From NCBI GenBank assembly GCA_963513935.1, contig OY740766.1:2386001-2450000 (forward strand): a DNA stretch of 64,000 bases, read 5' to 3'. Under the pieces are notes generated by a model, which saw only the letters and a program-made list of their open reading frames with translations, searched no databases and had not been told where the DNA came from. This document shows, piece by piece, positions 1-14,053 of this stretch. Every line of letters starts with the position of its first letter. Within the stretch, counting starts at the first letter, position 1. The translations under genes and the position numbers were made by a program. The DNA is from Aphrophora alni (lineage: Eukaryota; Arthropoda; Insecta; Hemiptera; Aphrophoridae).

Positions 1-1222
1 ATATTAAAATTAAATAAACAAAAATTTAGAGCGAACTCAAAAATTTTTAATTTACGTCGTGGTGAAGCTTTGTAGTTAGTTATAACTTATCCGGTAGATT
101 ATGAATATTTTGTCTGAATATTATTTTATTTTACAAAATAACTCTGTAACTATACATTAGATATTTTGAAATAGTTTTTGTTAACTAAATTAAACAAGAT
201 AGATCTTTAAAACATTGTAAGTTGCGATATAAAGATAAATGTCCCATGAATATAGATATGAATATGATTTGTTTAATTTAATGCTCGTTTGATTGGTGAA
301 TAATTACAGCTTACGTAATGTTACAGGTGGTTTACCTTACTTTAGAATTAAATCAAAATTATTTCTACAACGCTTCATGATTTTGCATTCAATTATCCAG
401 TGCCGTAATTAGCTTGTCCAATCATTATTTTAATTTGTCATTTTCACTAGTTATTACATCAAATATAATGCAAATAATGTTGTACATTTATATAGATTAC
501 AATAGAAATTTTCTAAATATACGAGGATAGTTTTATTGATTGTTATTTACCCAAGGAGAAAAGCAAATGCGTATCCACAAAAGTAGAGAAGAAAAAAGAG
601 TAGACTGACTGGAGAAGTAGGCGCACAACTTAACGTAAGGTAGCACAGAACCGACTGTTTCGCTGAGCTGTCCTAGGGTCATGCGCGCGCATCTACTCCG
701 CATTGCGGGGGTGGGGGATTCTTGCTAGCTCCGGGAAAACTAACTTTTCTGTTTTCACAGATACGTTTCTCAATGAACTTAAGATATAGATGACAATCTT
801 AGTTTACGACCTTGTGCACAGCCGCTTCTCAAAATGAGGGTATAATCAATAAATTCTCGTAGAGTTTATTTGTTTGGGTTTCAAGCAAACAACTATAGTT
901 TTAAGTTCATTTTCTTAACTCCTTCCATATTTGTACTGCAAAGTTGATTTAGTTTAGTTGATTTTATTGAAAATATAGTAAATGAATTTGATGGGACTTT
1001 GAACGTAGTCAAATGTAGGCCTGGATATATTTGAATTCAAACACGTGTATTTATTTTTATTTAAGTTATCTTTGTTATAGATAAGTGGTCGAAGTTATAT
1101 ATTTGTTTTATAAAACTTAAGTTATCATTTTCAAATATTAATTATTTGTCATAATAACATGTTCTACTCATCACTGCGTTGTTGAAATTAAAGGCAATAT
1201 ACTTAAGTAAATTAAAGGAAAT

Positions 1223-1233
1223 CACACACACAC

Positions 1234-1310
<77 letters not shown>
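1223..1310. repeat. (CA)n microsatellite
   Basis: An 88 bp CA tract with a single interruption (CG near 1238). It lies inside the 213-1799 foldback element. Confidence 0.95.
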
Positions 1311-1312
<2 letters not shown>

Positions 1313-1563
1313 AACAAACTTATATCTATATATAAGTATACTAAATGAAATATTAGTTTACAACCCTCCGCTGGTAACTTGATTGCCGAAATGTACACCA
1401 GAGAACTGTAATAACATAAGATAACACATTTATGGCAAAAGGTTATTAGTGTTGTGTTATTGTACCTATCTTGTGGTGGGAGACTTAGTGTTTACAAGGG
1501 TGGTTTAGGTGACAAATATACGCAAGTTGTCTACGATGCCCTTATCTCCAGGAATTAAGAGAT

Positions 1564-1670
<107 letters not shown>

Positions 1671-1800
1671 ACGTAAGGAAAACCACCTGTAACATTACGT
1701 AAGCTGTAATTAATCACCAATCAAACGAGCATTAAATTAAACAAATCATATTCATATCTATATTCGTGGGACATTTATCTTTTTATCGTAACCTACATTA

Positions 1801-2962
1801 TATACCGCGTGTTAAATAAGTCCCGGGACGGCTTATTTTTTTGTAACAATTACAGATAGAGCTACAAAGCTTTGCAAATTGTTAATGGACACCAAAATCT
1901 ATTTTAGTACGTATTAAGTGGACCGCTATCTTTCTAGAGGGACGGCCCACAATGAGTAAGTAGGAAATCGTAAATGAAAGCATGAATTGAGGTTGTGCGT
2001 CGAATTAAAGGCCTTTATAAGTAGAACACAATGCTGCAACCCAACCTCAAAAGGTTCAACCTAGCTAAAATATTGTGGGTTTAAAGTTCATATTAAATGA
2101 AAGAAGGAAAATGGATTAACCATGATAGGCCTAAAAGGGAAAGTTTCTTGTGACTGGCAGTGGGTATTCCAGCAAACAAGAAACATACTAGCTTTAGATA
2201 GTTGTTATTTCCACCATTGTACACTACGAATAAAGACCTTTAATTTGAGGTTTCCTTTTGACTCTTTGAGGGCCGTCCCTAATTGGAGGTAAAGAGCCAG
2301 TGAACAGTCTAAAAAATATTTTTTTAAATCAGATATTGATTTGCAACCACGCTATTTTACCTAGGGTGAACCTTTTGAGGTCGGGTTTGCGGCATAGTGT
2401 TCTACAGTAGCCCCAGAATAGGAGTGTGTCTGGTGTAATAGGCGTGTCCTCCCTTCTACTTGCTTCCCTGGCCTGACTTGACGCTACAACTCATTGCAAG
2501 AAAACTAGGTAGCCTACACAAATTACTGCTTAGTTACATCTAATTTTTTAAAGTTACAACTTCGTGACAGACTTTGTAAACGTTTTATTCTTATTTACAC
2601 CGATAAGGGAAACGAAAGTAGTGTACGCGTTTACACAGAAAAATTTGATGTCTGTATATTTTTATTGAGGTTGTACGAGTGAAAGTAAACGCAACAAACA
2701 TAGTGTGGGGACCTTTCTTTTCCTCTCCATCCCAGACACATTCCTATCTTGGGGATACTGTACTCATAAAGGCCTAATTCGATGTACAACTCAACCTCTG
2801 CTCTCATCCTACTTACGCTACCCCCTGGAAAGGTAACGGTCCACTGAATACGAACTAAAATAGGTTTTGCTGTCCATTAACAATGTGCAAAGCTTTGTAG
2901 CTCTATCTGTAATGATTAAAATAATATTACGTCGTACCGATACTTATGTAACACGCTGTATA
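1801..2962. mobile_element. non-autonomous DNA transposon with long terminal inverted repeats
   Basis: The left end, TATACCGCGTGTTAAATAAG, is matched in reverse complement by the right end at 2941-2962 (TATACAGCGTGTTACATAAG on the minus strand). Similarity between the ends continues inward for about 150-240 bp, through ACAGATAGAGCTACAAAGCT and GTTAATGGACA to AAAGGCCTTTAT. A second inverted pair lies inside: about 2025-2075 against 2341-2407, sharing ACCTCAAAAGGTTCA. TA or TATA is the likely target duplication but cannot be separated from the terminal repeat. There is no transposase frame, so it would depend on an enzyme made elsewhere. Length is about 1.16 kb. The superfamily was not determined. 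Confidence 0.75.
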
Positions 2963-4440
2963 TATTATCACTATTATAAAGTATATTTTTAAATCTTATA
3001 TAGGTACAGTAGAGGTATTGATCAAGAATGAGTGGTGGCAGGTTACAAAATTGAAGCATTGTGTGCTTCCAACAACACTTGACACCAAACAATGTAACAC
3101 ATGTTCCTGGACTATAGAGCTAATTGTGTTATAACCTACGACACATTAAGATAAAGCACGCTTCTCTCTATACAATGAAATCCTGAAATTCTTTGCATTA
3201 TAATTAAACATACTATTTGCAAAATACGTTCACCAATATAGCGCTTAACAACTTTGTAAAGTTCTAATTTAAATTAATTAGTTGATTTTTTTTAAATATT
3301 TTCTTAAGAAGAATATAAAATATTTATTCATTTAGCAAAATACTTTTTATAAACTTTCACAATATTGAATATTGTTTAAATTACATTAGTTTACAATTGT
3401 ATTAAAACATTCGTTAATTTATAACCTCAATTATGCAATAAAGTTTGAGGCGGAAGGACAGTCTACCACTTATATATTGTTAGTTGGTAAATAAATTAAA
3501 ACTTCAACGAGTAATTAATTTAAGAAGTCTGTTCAAAATTATTTCTGAATTTACATCATGACACTTTTTGTAATAAACCATACTACTTGACAATCAGATG
3601 ACAAAATCATGTTTTGATTAAAAAAAACTGTAACTTTATTAAAGTTTTACAAAAACAAGTCTCTCTATAGAGATATAAAACTAACCTATTTATGGATAAT
3701 CCATGTTAGACTATTTGGAGACGGCGACTGGTATTAATAGTTTATTTCTCTGTTGAGAAACATTAACTTTACATCCATCGATAAAGTCAACAATTGGTAC
3801 AGATTCACTAACGTAGCGCCCAATTTTCCTGTTCACAGTAAATTGCCGCCTACAAATTCCTAATTCACAGGCTTATCTCTATACCTCTAAATGAGCAAGA
3901 CTTACAGGTTGAGTTATATATAATTTAACACTTTGCCAGAGCGAATGGGTACAATTATTTAATGATCGATACATTATTTTATAAACATAAAACCTAATCT
4001 AGACAAAAAAACTATTGAATACACCAACATAGTTCCTAATATATTTTCAAAGCATAATTGTAACGTACAGAACGAACAACAGCATTCAAAGAATATTGAA
4101 ACAAAACGGACAATTACATCGAGAAAAAAATCGGGTATATACAAAATATGCTGTGACGATTGTGACACAAAAAGATACATGAAATACAATAAAATTTCAC
4201 ACGACATTTAATTGATAATAATCATAATTACACAGATTTTCATCATAATATGAAGCCTTTCCGGTTTTGTAGAAAGGGAGGGATTCATGAATACTCTTGA
4301 AGAATTTGAAATATAAATGAAGGATATAAACAACTAGGGAAATCTATTAATTGAACAACTGTCGTTTAAGTCCCTGCGGGAGTGATTAAAACTGTTAAAT
4401 TGACACTAACGTCAGGGCATTGCAGATTTGTAAATTACTA
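2963..4440. other. unassigned AT-rich sequence
   Basis: No gene, structured repeat or mobile-element end was recognised here. A 77-codon minus-strand frame at 3974-4207 has no recognisable domain and lies in AT-rich DNA. Confidence 0.5.
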
Positions 4441-4452
4441 GCAACTCTATAA

Positions 4453-4894
4453 CGAATTACGCGATTGATTGAACGTTACTGTACCCGACCGCTGGATTGG
4501 CCGCAAAGGGCCCAATGACAGAGGTTGTTTCGCTGGTCTCCACGGTCACCCGATCTGACGCCTTGCGATTTCTACCTTTGGGAGTTCATAAAGGATCGTG
4601 TGTATGTGCCTCCACTACCAACTGACCTTCCCGAATTAAGAAACAGGATTGAAGCAGCTGTTACAACAATTACTCAAGAAACACTAATCAAAGTTTGGGA
4701 AGAACTCGCATATCGTCTTGCCGTGTGCCGTGTGACGAATGGTGCTCACATTGAACACTTGTAGGCTATTTTGTAAAACTCTTTTTAGTTGTTGAGTTGC
4801 TTTTTTATTTGATGTGTCATTTATAGCGGTAAGTTTAATGTAATAAAAGTTATAAAGCGTTAAAACCCCGCTATTCATTTTGAAACACCCGGTA
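4453..4894 (+). pseudogene. Tc1/mariner-type transposase, C-terminal remnant with right end
   Basis: In autonomous copies this gene encodes the DDE-type transposase that cuts and rejoins element ends in the nucleus. From 4525 to 4764 the frame reads RWSPRSPDLTPCDFYLW and continues to CRVTNGAHIEHL and a stop; SPDLTPCDF carries the last catalytic Asp of the DD(34-37)D triad. Further upstream, RWIGRKGP (about 4487-4510) matches the expected preceding stretch in another frame, so a frameshift lies near 4526. An in-frame TGA at about 4462-4464 sits where the family usually has a Tyr codon. The first two catalytic residues and the DNA-binding domain are missing. Beyond the stop, the sequence runs to ATTTTGAAACACCCGGTA at 4877-4894, which looks like the terminal inverted repeat. 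It is 5'-truncated and dead. Confidence 0.8.
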
Positions 4895-7800
4895 GTTCTA
4901 GTTTCATTTCAAAGTGCGTGGAGAATCTCTAAGCTTATTTGACATTAGGCTAGGCTACTACGCATGCGTGTACTTTGCCATTCTTTCTTGGAATTGGTCG
5001 TTGTTTTATATTTTTAGATCTCTCTGTATTCCATGGCTTTGAACTTTAACTCAAATTTGCTTTTTCGACTCACTGCTCTAGGTTCGGAGCTCCTTTGCAT
5101 TGTAGACTTAGTTGACTTTAAGTAGCTTCTAATCTAAAATTGATTAACACAATATGAATATTACATTTTTAAATGTCTGAAGTTTACAGTAACTATTTCG
5201 TTCGTCTATTTTACGAAACACTGTAACCAATTATTTTAGAATAATTGAACTATGTTTAACTATATTTTACGCATAGAAACGCATAATTGTTTATAACCTA
5301 TTGTGAAGCATTATTCAATTTTTATAATTAATTAACGATATTTATTGTGACAAAGGCTATGCATCTAAATAAATTGAGCTTTTGAGAGAGAAATTATTCA
5401 CGGTACTGCTAATTATTAAATTTACGATCGAGCATAAAATAATAATAACCTGAAAATATTGTTATTGACGTTAAAATATATATAGTAAAAAATCATTGAC
5501 TTAGTCATCTCACATCCCCAAAACTAAATAAAAACCAATCGACTTAAAATTTCAGTTAGTTGTCAATTAAAAAAAGAATAAGAACTATGGACGACGGCTA
5601 TGAAAAACATAGTTTTAAATTTCAATAAGGGTCAAAGCTTGCTTCGCTTGTACCATCAACCCGACCTCAACGTAAACCGCATTTGTTAACATCATCGCGG
5701 CGGTCAAGGTCAACTTTTGATTTTTGCCAAACCTTTAGAAATTTTAATTCATAAATTCTATTAGGTAATATAGATAATTTAAAATTAAATTGCAACAATT
5801 AAAAAATCTCATATTGTTAACCATTACCATAACTACAGAATTTACCTAATCACAATTTTCTATTGTTGGAGCTGATTCTAAATCCAACACTCACACGCTT
5901 TACATCCTCCTCAGGAGGTTGGCTGAAAGACTTACATTTGCAACATTATGGGTCGTGAACACTTGATGTTAGTGAAGGTAAGTGGAATAAGACCACCATA
6001 TATCGTCGGATGCCCGCGTATATGGATATAATACCAGGGTATTTGTAGCCGCTTTCAATCTTTATATAGGGCATATCGAAATGATAGGTTTTTTTAAACA
6101 TTTAAATCCAGATTCCATTTAAAAACAGGAACTGGTGTGCATCGCATTTCTTTATTCCGTGTTATTTCTAATCTTAGTTTTATATTTTTTATAACCGTTT
6201 ATATTCCGATACAATAGATGCAAAAAAGATGCACACGCGATTAATTTCTACCGCGGTAATTCCTTTTAAGTTAGGTTTTTTAGTTTTTTATTTTTTATTT
6301 TTTATTTGTTTTAGATTAGATTAGTGTATGAGGAAGCTGGTATCCTCTACTTCTCTCTCCGTTTCTCTTACTCTCTCCCTATCCTCTATACTCTATAGCC
6401 CTTTTACTCCTATCTTTGTGAATATCGACTTTATTCCTCCAATCCAAAACGTTACAATTTTTGCGGCTCAGTTTTCGTATCGGCCTTGAATAACTCTCAA
6501 CGCCCCTAAAGTCATTTTAAATAAATTGAATTTTTATTTAATTATTTTTTTAAATTTTTATTTTGATTAATAATTGAACATTACAATCTTAAGCTACTGC
6601 TTAAATAAGTAACACATGTACAAACGTGTAAAGAAGCATGTGTTGAAGCCTAAATCATAATCTAGGTTCTACCTATGTAAAGATTTTATCTAAAACTTTA
6701 AAAGAATACACATGTGCTTAGTATTAGGTCAGATCTAGTGGTCCTAATTAATTGGACATTGACATTATGGATTTCACTCCAACAATGTCGCAAGTATAGT
6801 AACTTCTTTAGTGCAAAGTAAATCAATTAATCACACAGACAGCACATGGTCAATGTTGATGGTTTTTATTTGACAATGTTTCAATATTAACCAGCAGTCC
6901 CATAGTTTTCATTACTTTTTTTAAGGTATGTGTACTGATATATTTTGGATTTATATATTTGATGTGTATAATAATTAATTTAATAATTTGCTGTACTTCA
7001 GAAATATAAGCGTTATTGTAATTGAATCTATAGTCTAGATACTGACAAATGTTATTTTTTTTAAATATAACTGAAGAATTTAGCATCGCGTTTACCTATA
7101 TTCGTAATGCCTTGATTTTACGATTGCTTTTATTTGTTTATAAATATCACTAAAAACACCAGAGTGTGGAATAGTGTTTTTAACGCAAAATTATTCTTCC
7201 AAAGTTAACAACCACATTCCTTGCCAAGAAAGGATTTAGAATGTGTTTCAACTTAATCTGCTCTAAGAATGAGGATAATCTTCAGTATAGCGAAATGAAG
7301 GAATGCATAATTACCCACTCCAGTGACTACGTCATAGAGGTGATGATGCTGACATTGATATGCATATACAATAAACCGTAGAGTTGATGTTACAAAGCTC
7401 CGTGTACACATAATACAGGAAATAATATAATCCTCTCAGAAACACACTTCTTGAGTTGATTTCACTCTTTATTTTTCTAAAAGAATATAAATATTTTCAT
7501 TTTGTTTTAATCAAAACAAGGTATCTAACAGTTTTATTACACAATAAACAGGAAATAAAATAACACCATAAAATAATATTATTGTAGTAAAACGTTTGCT
7601 AAACGTAAACAAATCACTAGAATTTTTGATAAAAAGAAACAAAAGTTATTTAAAACAAAACCTGGTATTATACTACCATAAAGTTAGTGTAGAGTCTTAA
7701 TAATGTGTGTTACGTTATTGTGTGACTTTGTTTTGCTTCCATTTTAACTAAATCTATGATCAGCTGATTCAGGCAACATTGATTAATAAAACAACTGAAA

Positions 7801-8809
7801 TCTAGTTAATTAAATATCATCTTTTGTATACCTGTCATCTATGTCTGTGAAGTGTACAGATGTGGAATACGTAATAAAATTAAAGCAATTAAGAATAAAA
7901 ATAAATAGATATAAAAAGATAAGCCCCCACACATACACACTAAAGTACAAATTAACACATGTGTAACAGATGCCACAAGGTGAAAAAATTGTTGCTCGTT
8001 TATATTATTTAAATAGTTTTGAAGCTTTAGCTTTATTGTCTTATTTAATCCTTTAATATGTCATTATTATATGAAATTATTGTGCCTACAATAACTAAAA
8101 TTGTTAATATAACTTGTCCTTCATAAATGGTATAGATTTAATTTTTCATAAATTGCCTAATAATATTAATTTCCCAGCCACGTGAAATTGGGTTATCTAC
8201 AGGAGAACTGTGATGAATTGGCTTTTGGGATTAGGAAGGGGGAATATTGAATACTTTCTGCTACCGGCTCATTAGTCACCTATCCTCAAATTGGTGTATG
8301 GATTGAGTGTAGGAGTGTGTGCATGGCCGTATTGTGTGCTTTCAGTATTGTGATTGTTTATATGTATTGTTGTGACTCCAAATTGTAAAACAAATAAAAA
8401 TAAAAACGAGGATGAAAGGAAAAAGAAAGTAAAATAAAAATAAATGTTAGAAGTATGTCGAATGTTTAGTTCCATTGTGTTATTGTAAGTCTTGAATGTT
8501 TTGTAGTGTGCTATAGTGTCTCATTTCTATTCTAGTTGGTAAGCGTGTTTTACTTTTTTTAATTTTTTAATTACAGTGTTATGTTTTTGAGAACAGTGTT
8601 ATCAACTTTGCTTGGTTGAAGGAAAGAAACTGATTGATTCTAAATTTCAGACCTTTGCTCACAGGCCATTGCCCATCTGAAGGTTGAAGTATGTATGGTA
8701 ATGTATGTTAGTGTTTCAAAGGTTAGATTGTGAAATAATAAATAAAATATTAAATAAAAACATTTTATTTTATTTAAAAAAAAAAAAAAGTTTGTAATTT
8801 ATTGTTCTA
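4895..8809. other. unassigned AT-rich sequence
   Basis: No gene was recognised. Local features: a GC-richer patch at about 5630-5720; a hairpin CCTCC-TCA-GGAGG at 5906-5918; TTTTTTA-type low complexity at about 6278-6310; a pyrimidine-rich stretch at about 6340-6420; and an A-rich run near 8775-8790. Short frames at 6850-7086 and 8272-8475 (both minus) show no domain. Confidence 0.5.
5915..5977 (+). other. possible small exon flanked by splice-like signals
   Basis: The sequence before this block ends CATCCTCCTCAG, like a splice acceptor, and the block is followed by GTAAGT, the consensus donor. All three frames contain a stop across the 63 bp. Only a frame opening at the ATG at 5948 (MGREHLMLVK) stays open to the donor, so at best this would be a 5' exon with an untranslated leader. 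The acceptor region also forms a short hairpin and may be part of a mobile element. Very tentative. Confidence 0.15.
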
Positions 8810-9000
8810 TTATTTTGGCGGTTAAAGATTTTTTATTATTTAATTTCAGTTACAAGTGAATCGTAACTTTTATGTTTGGTATTTTTATTTTCACAATGTA
8901 CTAGTCTTTTATTACTATACCAGTATTTTGATTCCAAGACATAACTTTTTTCGCTGATTTACAGGTTCACCGGCGTTAAAAGTAGTTTATTTTATGTTTA

Positions 9001-9480
9001 ACTCTATAATAACTCCGCTATACCGGTCCCAAGCCCGGAGCCCATCTTGTTATGGGAAGGAGGAGGGATAGAGGAGTAACACCTCTTAAAAAAACCTTGG
9101 TCCATCTGGCTCCGGATGGTAGTACCATGTATGGGCCCCTTGCCAGGGTTACGGTGAAGACCTTAACGGCGGTTCTGGCGGAGAAGATATTCTTCAGTAC
9201 AGTAGGAACGGCGGATGTGGCGTCCCGATTTAGCCAGGGTCAAGGAAGACTTCAAAGGTGTGTTTGGCGCTTCGTTTCGGTGAAGACAGTGGACGGAGCA
9301 ACCTATTTGCTCAGGTATATTACAGTAAAAACAAAAGTTAAGAATATTTATGATGAGTGAGAAATTTGGTGATGTTACGAGACAGGGGTTCGGACCTCCA
9401 GATTCGGCACATGTAGGCCACCCGCGGATCGTCTACCAATGACTGCCTCGCGGATACGGATAGGGACAAAGAAGACTTAT
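9001..9480. other. GC-rich segment, probable mobile-element fragment
   Basis: This 480 bp piece is markedly richer in GC than its surroundings and is absent from the matching position in duplication copy 2. Together with the Jockey fragment that follows, it therefore looks inserted. A 102-codon plus-strand frame (9052-9360, starting MGRRRDRGVTPLKKTLVHLA) covers much of it, but I recognise no domain. It may be the 5' part of the same retroelement insertion or a separate element. Confidence 0.4.
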
Positions 9481-9689
9481 CGAAAATAAACACCAGCGTG
9501 GCAAATCAGCAACCAAAAGACTGTGGAGTAAAACCACATGCTATTTACTGATGATCCTCTTTAGAGGAAGGAAGTTCTCCAAATAATCCCTCCACCAGGA
9601 GGAAGGTTTGAAAACATTAATGGAAATAATGATGAAAAGGAACTAACATAGAGTAACGGAACATAACAAGAATGTATAAAAATAATGAA

Positions 9690-10310
9690 CGTGTTCAACT
9701 TACAACACCCTTAGAAGTTGCACAGGAAATAGATAAATAAAATCCAAGGAAAGCTCCCGGTATCGATGAAATCCCTTCAGTAATATTAAAGGAAATGTCC
9801 AGACAAAGTATAATGCTCCTTTCAAATATTCTTATGAACTTCAATTTGTTCCTGATTGTTTTAAGACAGTAAACATTATTATGCTGTTAAAGCCAGGCAA
9901 GAAGCCTGAAGTAGTAACATTGTACACACCAATAGCTTTACTTTCTACTGTAGTTAACCTCTTGGAGAAACCTCTTTACAAAATGTTGAAGTCATTTATA
10001 GAACTACCAGAACACCAGTTTTGTTTCAGAAACCAGCACTCAACCATAGACCAGGTCCATAGAGTTACTGCTATTATTGAGAGGGGATTCGAGGAAAAGG
10101 AATTTTCTTTTGCAACCTTTCTGGATGTTCAACAGGCATTCGATAAGGTGGGGGGTTTATTTCAAGTGTAGCAGAGTGGTGCCGGGGAAGTATTACCGTC
10201 TATTTCAATCATACCTAACTGACAAGAAATTTAGAGATGACCGAAGAATTTGACTCAGCGCTCTACCTAATGAATGCAGGAGTTCCACAAGGTAAGTTAA
10301 GAGGAGTCTC
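9690..10310 (+). pseudogene. Jockey-type non-LTR retrotransposon reverse transcriptase, broken fragment
   Basis: In intact elements this domain copies element RNA into DNA at a nicked chromosomal target. The reading runs in pieces. NPRKAPGIDEIPSVILKE (from about 9741) is the segment before the fingers of the domain. LLKPGKKPE...PIALLS...EHQFCFRNQHSTIDQVHRVT lies in the frame 9881-10171, and FLDVQQAFDKV carries the first catalytic Asp (box A). After a further frame change come traces of ALYLMNAGVPQG near 10258-10292 (box B). Defects visible: a TAA before NPRK, a frameshift at about 9850 and another after 10150. The YADD box and everything beyond are missing. The fragment is 5'- and 3'-truncated and inside sequence present only in duplication copy 1. 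Confidence 0.8.
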
Positions 10311-11534
10311 CTCTAGCCGGCCGGTGCCATCTGCCGCCCATAAGACTAATGCAATAGAATAATACCCATAAATTCCTTGTTTTTAAAGATATAAATATAA
10401 ATGAGGTATCAATAGAAAGGTATTGTACAGCTGAATGTGTTTTGTTGAACCAAATTTAAAATATCTTTTTCTGTTTTACATGAAAACCAAAACAACATTT
10501 TTTTTTACTTTAGCAATTTTTTTAAGAAAGTACCTTTAAAGATACGAAGGATTTTTCTCGCAGTTAACATAAAGCAGTTTGTTCTCTTCGATAAAAAAAA
10601 TCAACGAAATCGGATGAAGAATGAAGGAACAATATGGGTATCAACGAGAATACTCCGTTTTCCTCCGAGTGAAATCGACATTTTTGTTATATGAAACATA
10701 GTCTTAACTAGGTCTCATACAAGTTATTTCTATTATAAGTATTACTTATTTAATCTTTGGATTAAATATTGTAGTAAACAATTTAAAAAAACTCTATACT
10801 AGCGCTTTAATGATCGATTGAGTATAAAACTTTAATTTTAAATGTTTAAATTAAACCAGAGCACAGTTACCATTACACTGTATATTCATTATAACACATA
10901 CAATCATATATTTGACTGCTATAAAATATTGTATTTAATGTTTGTTATATTTTGTAGAGATGATAAGGGAGACTTTGTAAGTACGTATTTAATCTAAACC
11001 TGAACAGTTGACTAACTTTAACTAATAATGGTAAGTTTGTTTGGCTTCTACACGCCAGTCTAAATTAGTACTGAAAGTAGCAGAAGTAATCAGCTAAAAG
11101 CAAAGCAACTTACAGCCCAACTTGTTATCCTTATTATATTGTCATTCAAACAAAGTTACCTGGTGTTCATGGGCATAACAGAATAGTGTCTATGATTTCT
11201 GTAATTAATGCAAAACACCAGAGAATTAACAGTTAATATAATTACATAATTATAAAATAGTGGATTGTGTCTTGTTAAAACTATACACAACATGGGAAAC
11301 ACATTTGTAGTCCTGTAAAGTAACGAGATAGATTTATTTTTATGTTTCATACAAAGTTATTAAAATCACTCTTTTTTGGAAATACTCTTTTATTTAAAAT
11401 TGTATTAAAAAATATAAACTCAATTTCTCTTCAGGAATTAAATATATTCCATTTGCACGTAACCAATTATGTAAGAAATTGCACTCCTTACTCGTTATAA
11501 AATTTCTATAACTTAACATATAAACGTAAAAAAA

Positions 11535-11880
11535 TCATATGCAGCAACCTGGTTTTTAATAAAATTGGGGCTGCACAGGGGTCGATCTTTAATAGAGTTT
11601 GAGTTCGGGAAATTAGGGTATGGGGGGGGATTAACCTAAGACGTGCCCTCGACTAATTAATCTACAGCTCAGCCAGCCAGCTCCATGAGCGATTAAAACT
11701 ATGTTTTTTATTATAATACATAATAAATTTAATTAACTATGAATAATAGGGAATAACTATTTAAAACTAGTGGTCTAGGAAAGAGTATTCCCCTGCAATT
11801 ATCTATTCATGCAACCGCGCAAGACGGGCTGCTAGAGTAGAAGTATAGCGGGGGGAAAGGGGAAAAGATTTCACCACACA
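11535..11880 (+). repeat. dispersed repeat family X, short copy
   Basis: This stretch matches 20155-20815 in the opposite orientation. Shared strings include GCGATTAAAACTATGTT, TATTTAAAACTAGTG and TTCCCCTGCAAT. The copy here is contiguous, whereas the other carries about 300 bp more between the TTCCCC motif and the rest. It is missing at the collinear position of duplication copy 2 (around 22565-22590), so it inserted here after the duplication or was lost there. No terminal inverted repeats or coding frame were seen; the family was not identified. Confidence 0.65.
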
Positions 11881-12284
11881 TTTATAATTATTGATATAAT
11901 TCTAAAATGCTCTCTGATTGAAGTCTTTTTTCACAGTAATAAATGTTACATGTTCAGTTAGGAAGAAACTGTGAAAGAGAGATTTACAGACAGGTAACAA
12001 ATGGATGAAAAATACAATTTTTTTTCACAATAACCATTATATTTGCAAGTACTAGATTGTCCATGACTGTCATCACCCTCAGATGTTACATGGACACAAA
12101 CCTATCTGACACTGGACTGTGTCTACTCTATTGCTTAACAAGCCTATTTCTTAAGTTACAGGATGCACGTTACAAGTATACATTGTTTCAAACATTTAAT
12201 AGAATATTTTATTTGTACACTGAAGTACAGGTGTTTTTAGTTGTTTACACTGATGACCGACGGTACTTGATAGAATTCCATTTT

Positions 12285-12336
12285 AACAAATAAAACACAA
12301 TTTTTCTTATTATAGAAAAATTGTGTTTTATTTGTT
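12285..12336. repeat. perfect 22 bp-arm hairpin
   Basis: Arms 12285-12306 (starting AACAAATAAAACACAATT) and 12315-12336 are perfect reverse complements around an 8 bp loop, TTATTATA. It lies in about 100 bp that the matching stretch of duplication copy 2 (22790-22860) lacks, so it may be a miniature insertion. Confidence 0.8.
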
Positions 12337-13839
12337 GACAGGTGTTTTTATTTAACTCTTATGATGTTTATGATAAAATTAAATAAATACCTTTTATAAA
12401 AATAATTAGGTTAATATATTTTTATTCAACTCTTCATTCTCTCAATTTTTCAAGGTATAAGTGTGTGTTTTATTAAACAATAAACCCAGTAAGTAACGAT
12501 CTATTGATGATAAAACAGCTTATCTATGTAAATAATGTCTTGACTGATTCTGAGCTAGATTTGAAAAGTAACAAATGAGAAGATGGAGAAATGGAGAGAT
12601 AAAAAAATGTCGTTGACCTTTTATACACTCTAAAGAAAAACTTTGGTAAAAAGAACGAAAACATGATATGGTGTTGCATAAATGACAATAACTTCAGGGC
12701 CTCATTTATGGCGAGTACAGTAAGTGTAATGAAAATCCGAGGAACCATAGAGGCTATACACCAATGAGGAGGTTCACATTTCATCAACTGCTTTTGGGTT
12801 ATACAAGGGAAGGGGTCTGTATTTAATGCTCATTTTTGTTTAGGCGATTTACTTAAAAAACACAAATAAATGTAGCATAGAATTGCTGGGGTATTCTGAA
12901 AATGTAAAAATTTGGTAGGTGGTTAGAAAGGTGGGAGATTAAACAAAAAATTTGATATCTATTCATTTTTCCCTTTTCATATATACCACTCTATTTCTGA
13001 TGATGTTTAACAATATTAAATTAGGAGTTGGAGGTAAGTTAGAGGATGCTGGAATTTTAAAACATTTCAAGTTCACTAACTGAGGTCTTCTTGAAGATAC
13101 TCACAATGTTGAAGTAATAAAAAAAAATGTTGAAATCTTAGAGGAGAGGACGACCGGAGTGGGTTCTTTTTGACAAAACGTAAATTTGGAGGAGAGGTGG
13201 TAAAATCAACTCAAATTTTAACTCCACTCAAATAAATATTCCTTTGAATAAATTGAGGGTGTTGGAATATAATTAAATTGAAATTTGTACGGAGAAGTTA
13301 AGAGGGAAGTGGTATCAACTCAAATTTGATAGCAGTTTGTATTGTCATAAAGAAAAGTTTATTGTATGTACCAAAGTTTTATGTCAATTTAATCGAGAAA
13401 ATGTAAGTGTACCCTTTGGAGAACGTTAAATAACAAAGCATGTAAACTTGTTACAACTATTCTCCGAGTTTGGAGCTTAAAGGCAATTCATTTTTTTAAC
13501 GAGTAGTATAATGAATATAACAACACTTCCTTAGGTTCTATTTTTTGAAATGTAAGTTTGATTCATTTGTTTCCATTAATTAATAAGTAAAATTACAATA
13601 TAAAAATATCTAGTAATAGTATTGAGTTTGAATGTGAATTATTTATATAAATTATAATATACATTTTAAAATATTCATAGGTTTTGTAGAGATGTTTAGG
13701 CTGAAAATCTAAACATTTGTTGTGAAAAAAGGGGACTTTGTGATCATTTACCAAAGTAAAATAGTAGACAAAAAGAATATTCAACTCATTTTGTTATTAC
13801 ATCTGGTTTGCTTCATTTTTATTAAATAAAATTACATTA

Positions 13840-14053
<214 letters not shown>

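Noticed and set aside
5906..5977. Hammerhead-like CTGAGGA on the minus strand near 5911
   Set aside because: The CTGAGGA is part of a CCTCC-TGA-GGAGG hairpin, and no GAAA box or paired stem I follows.
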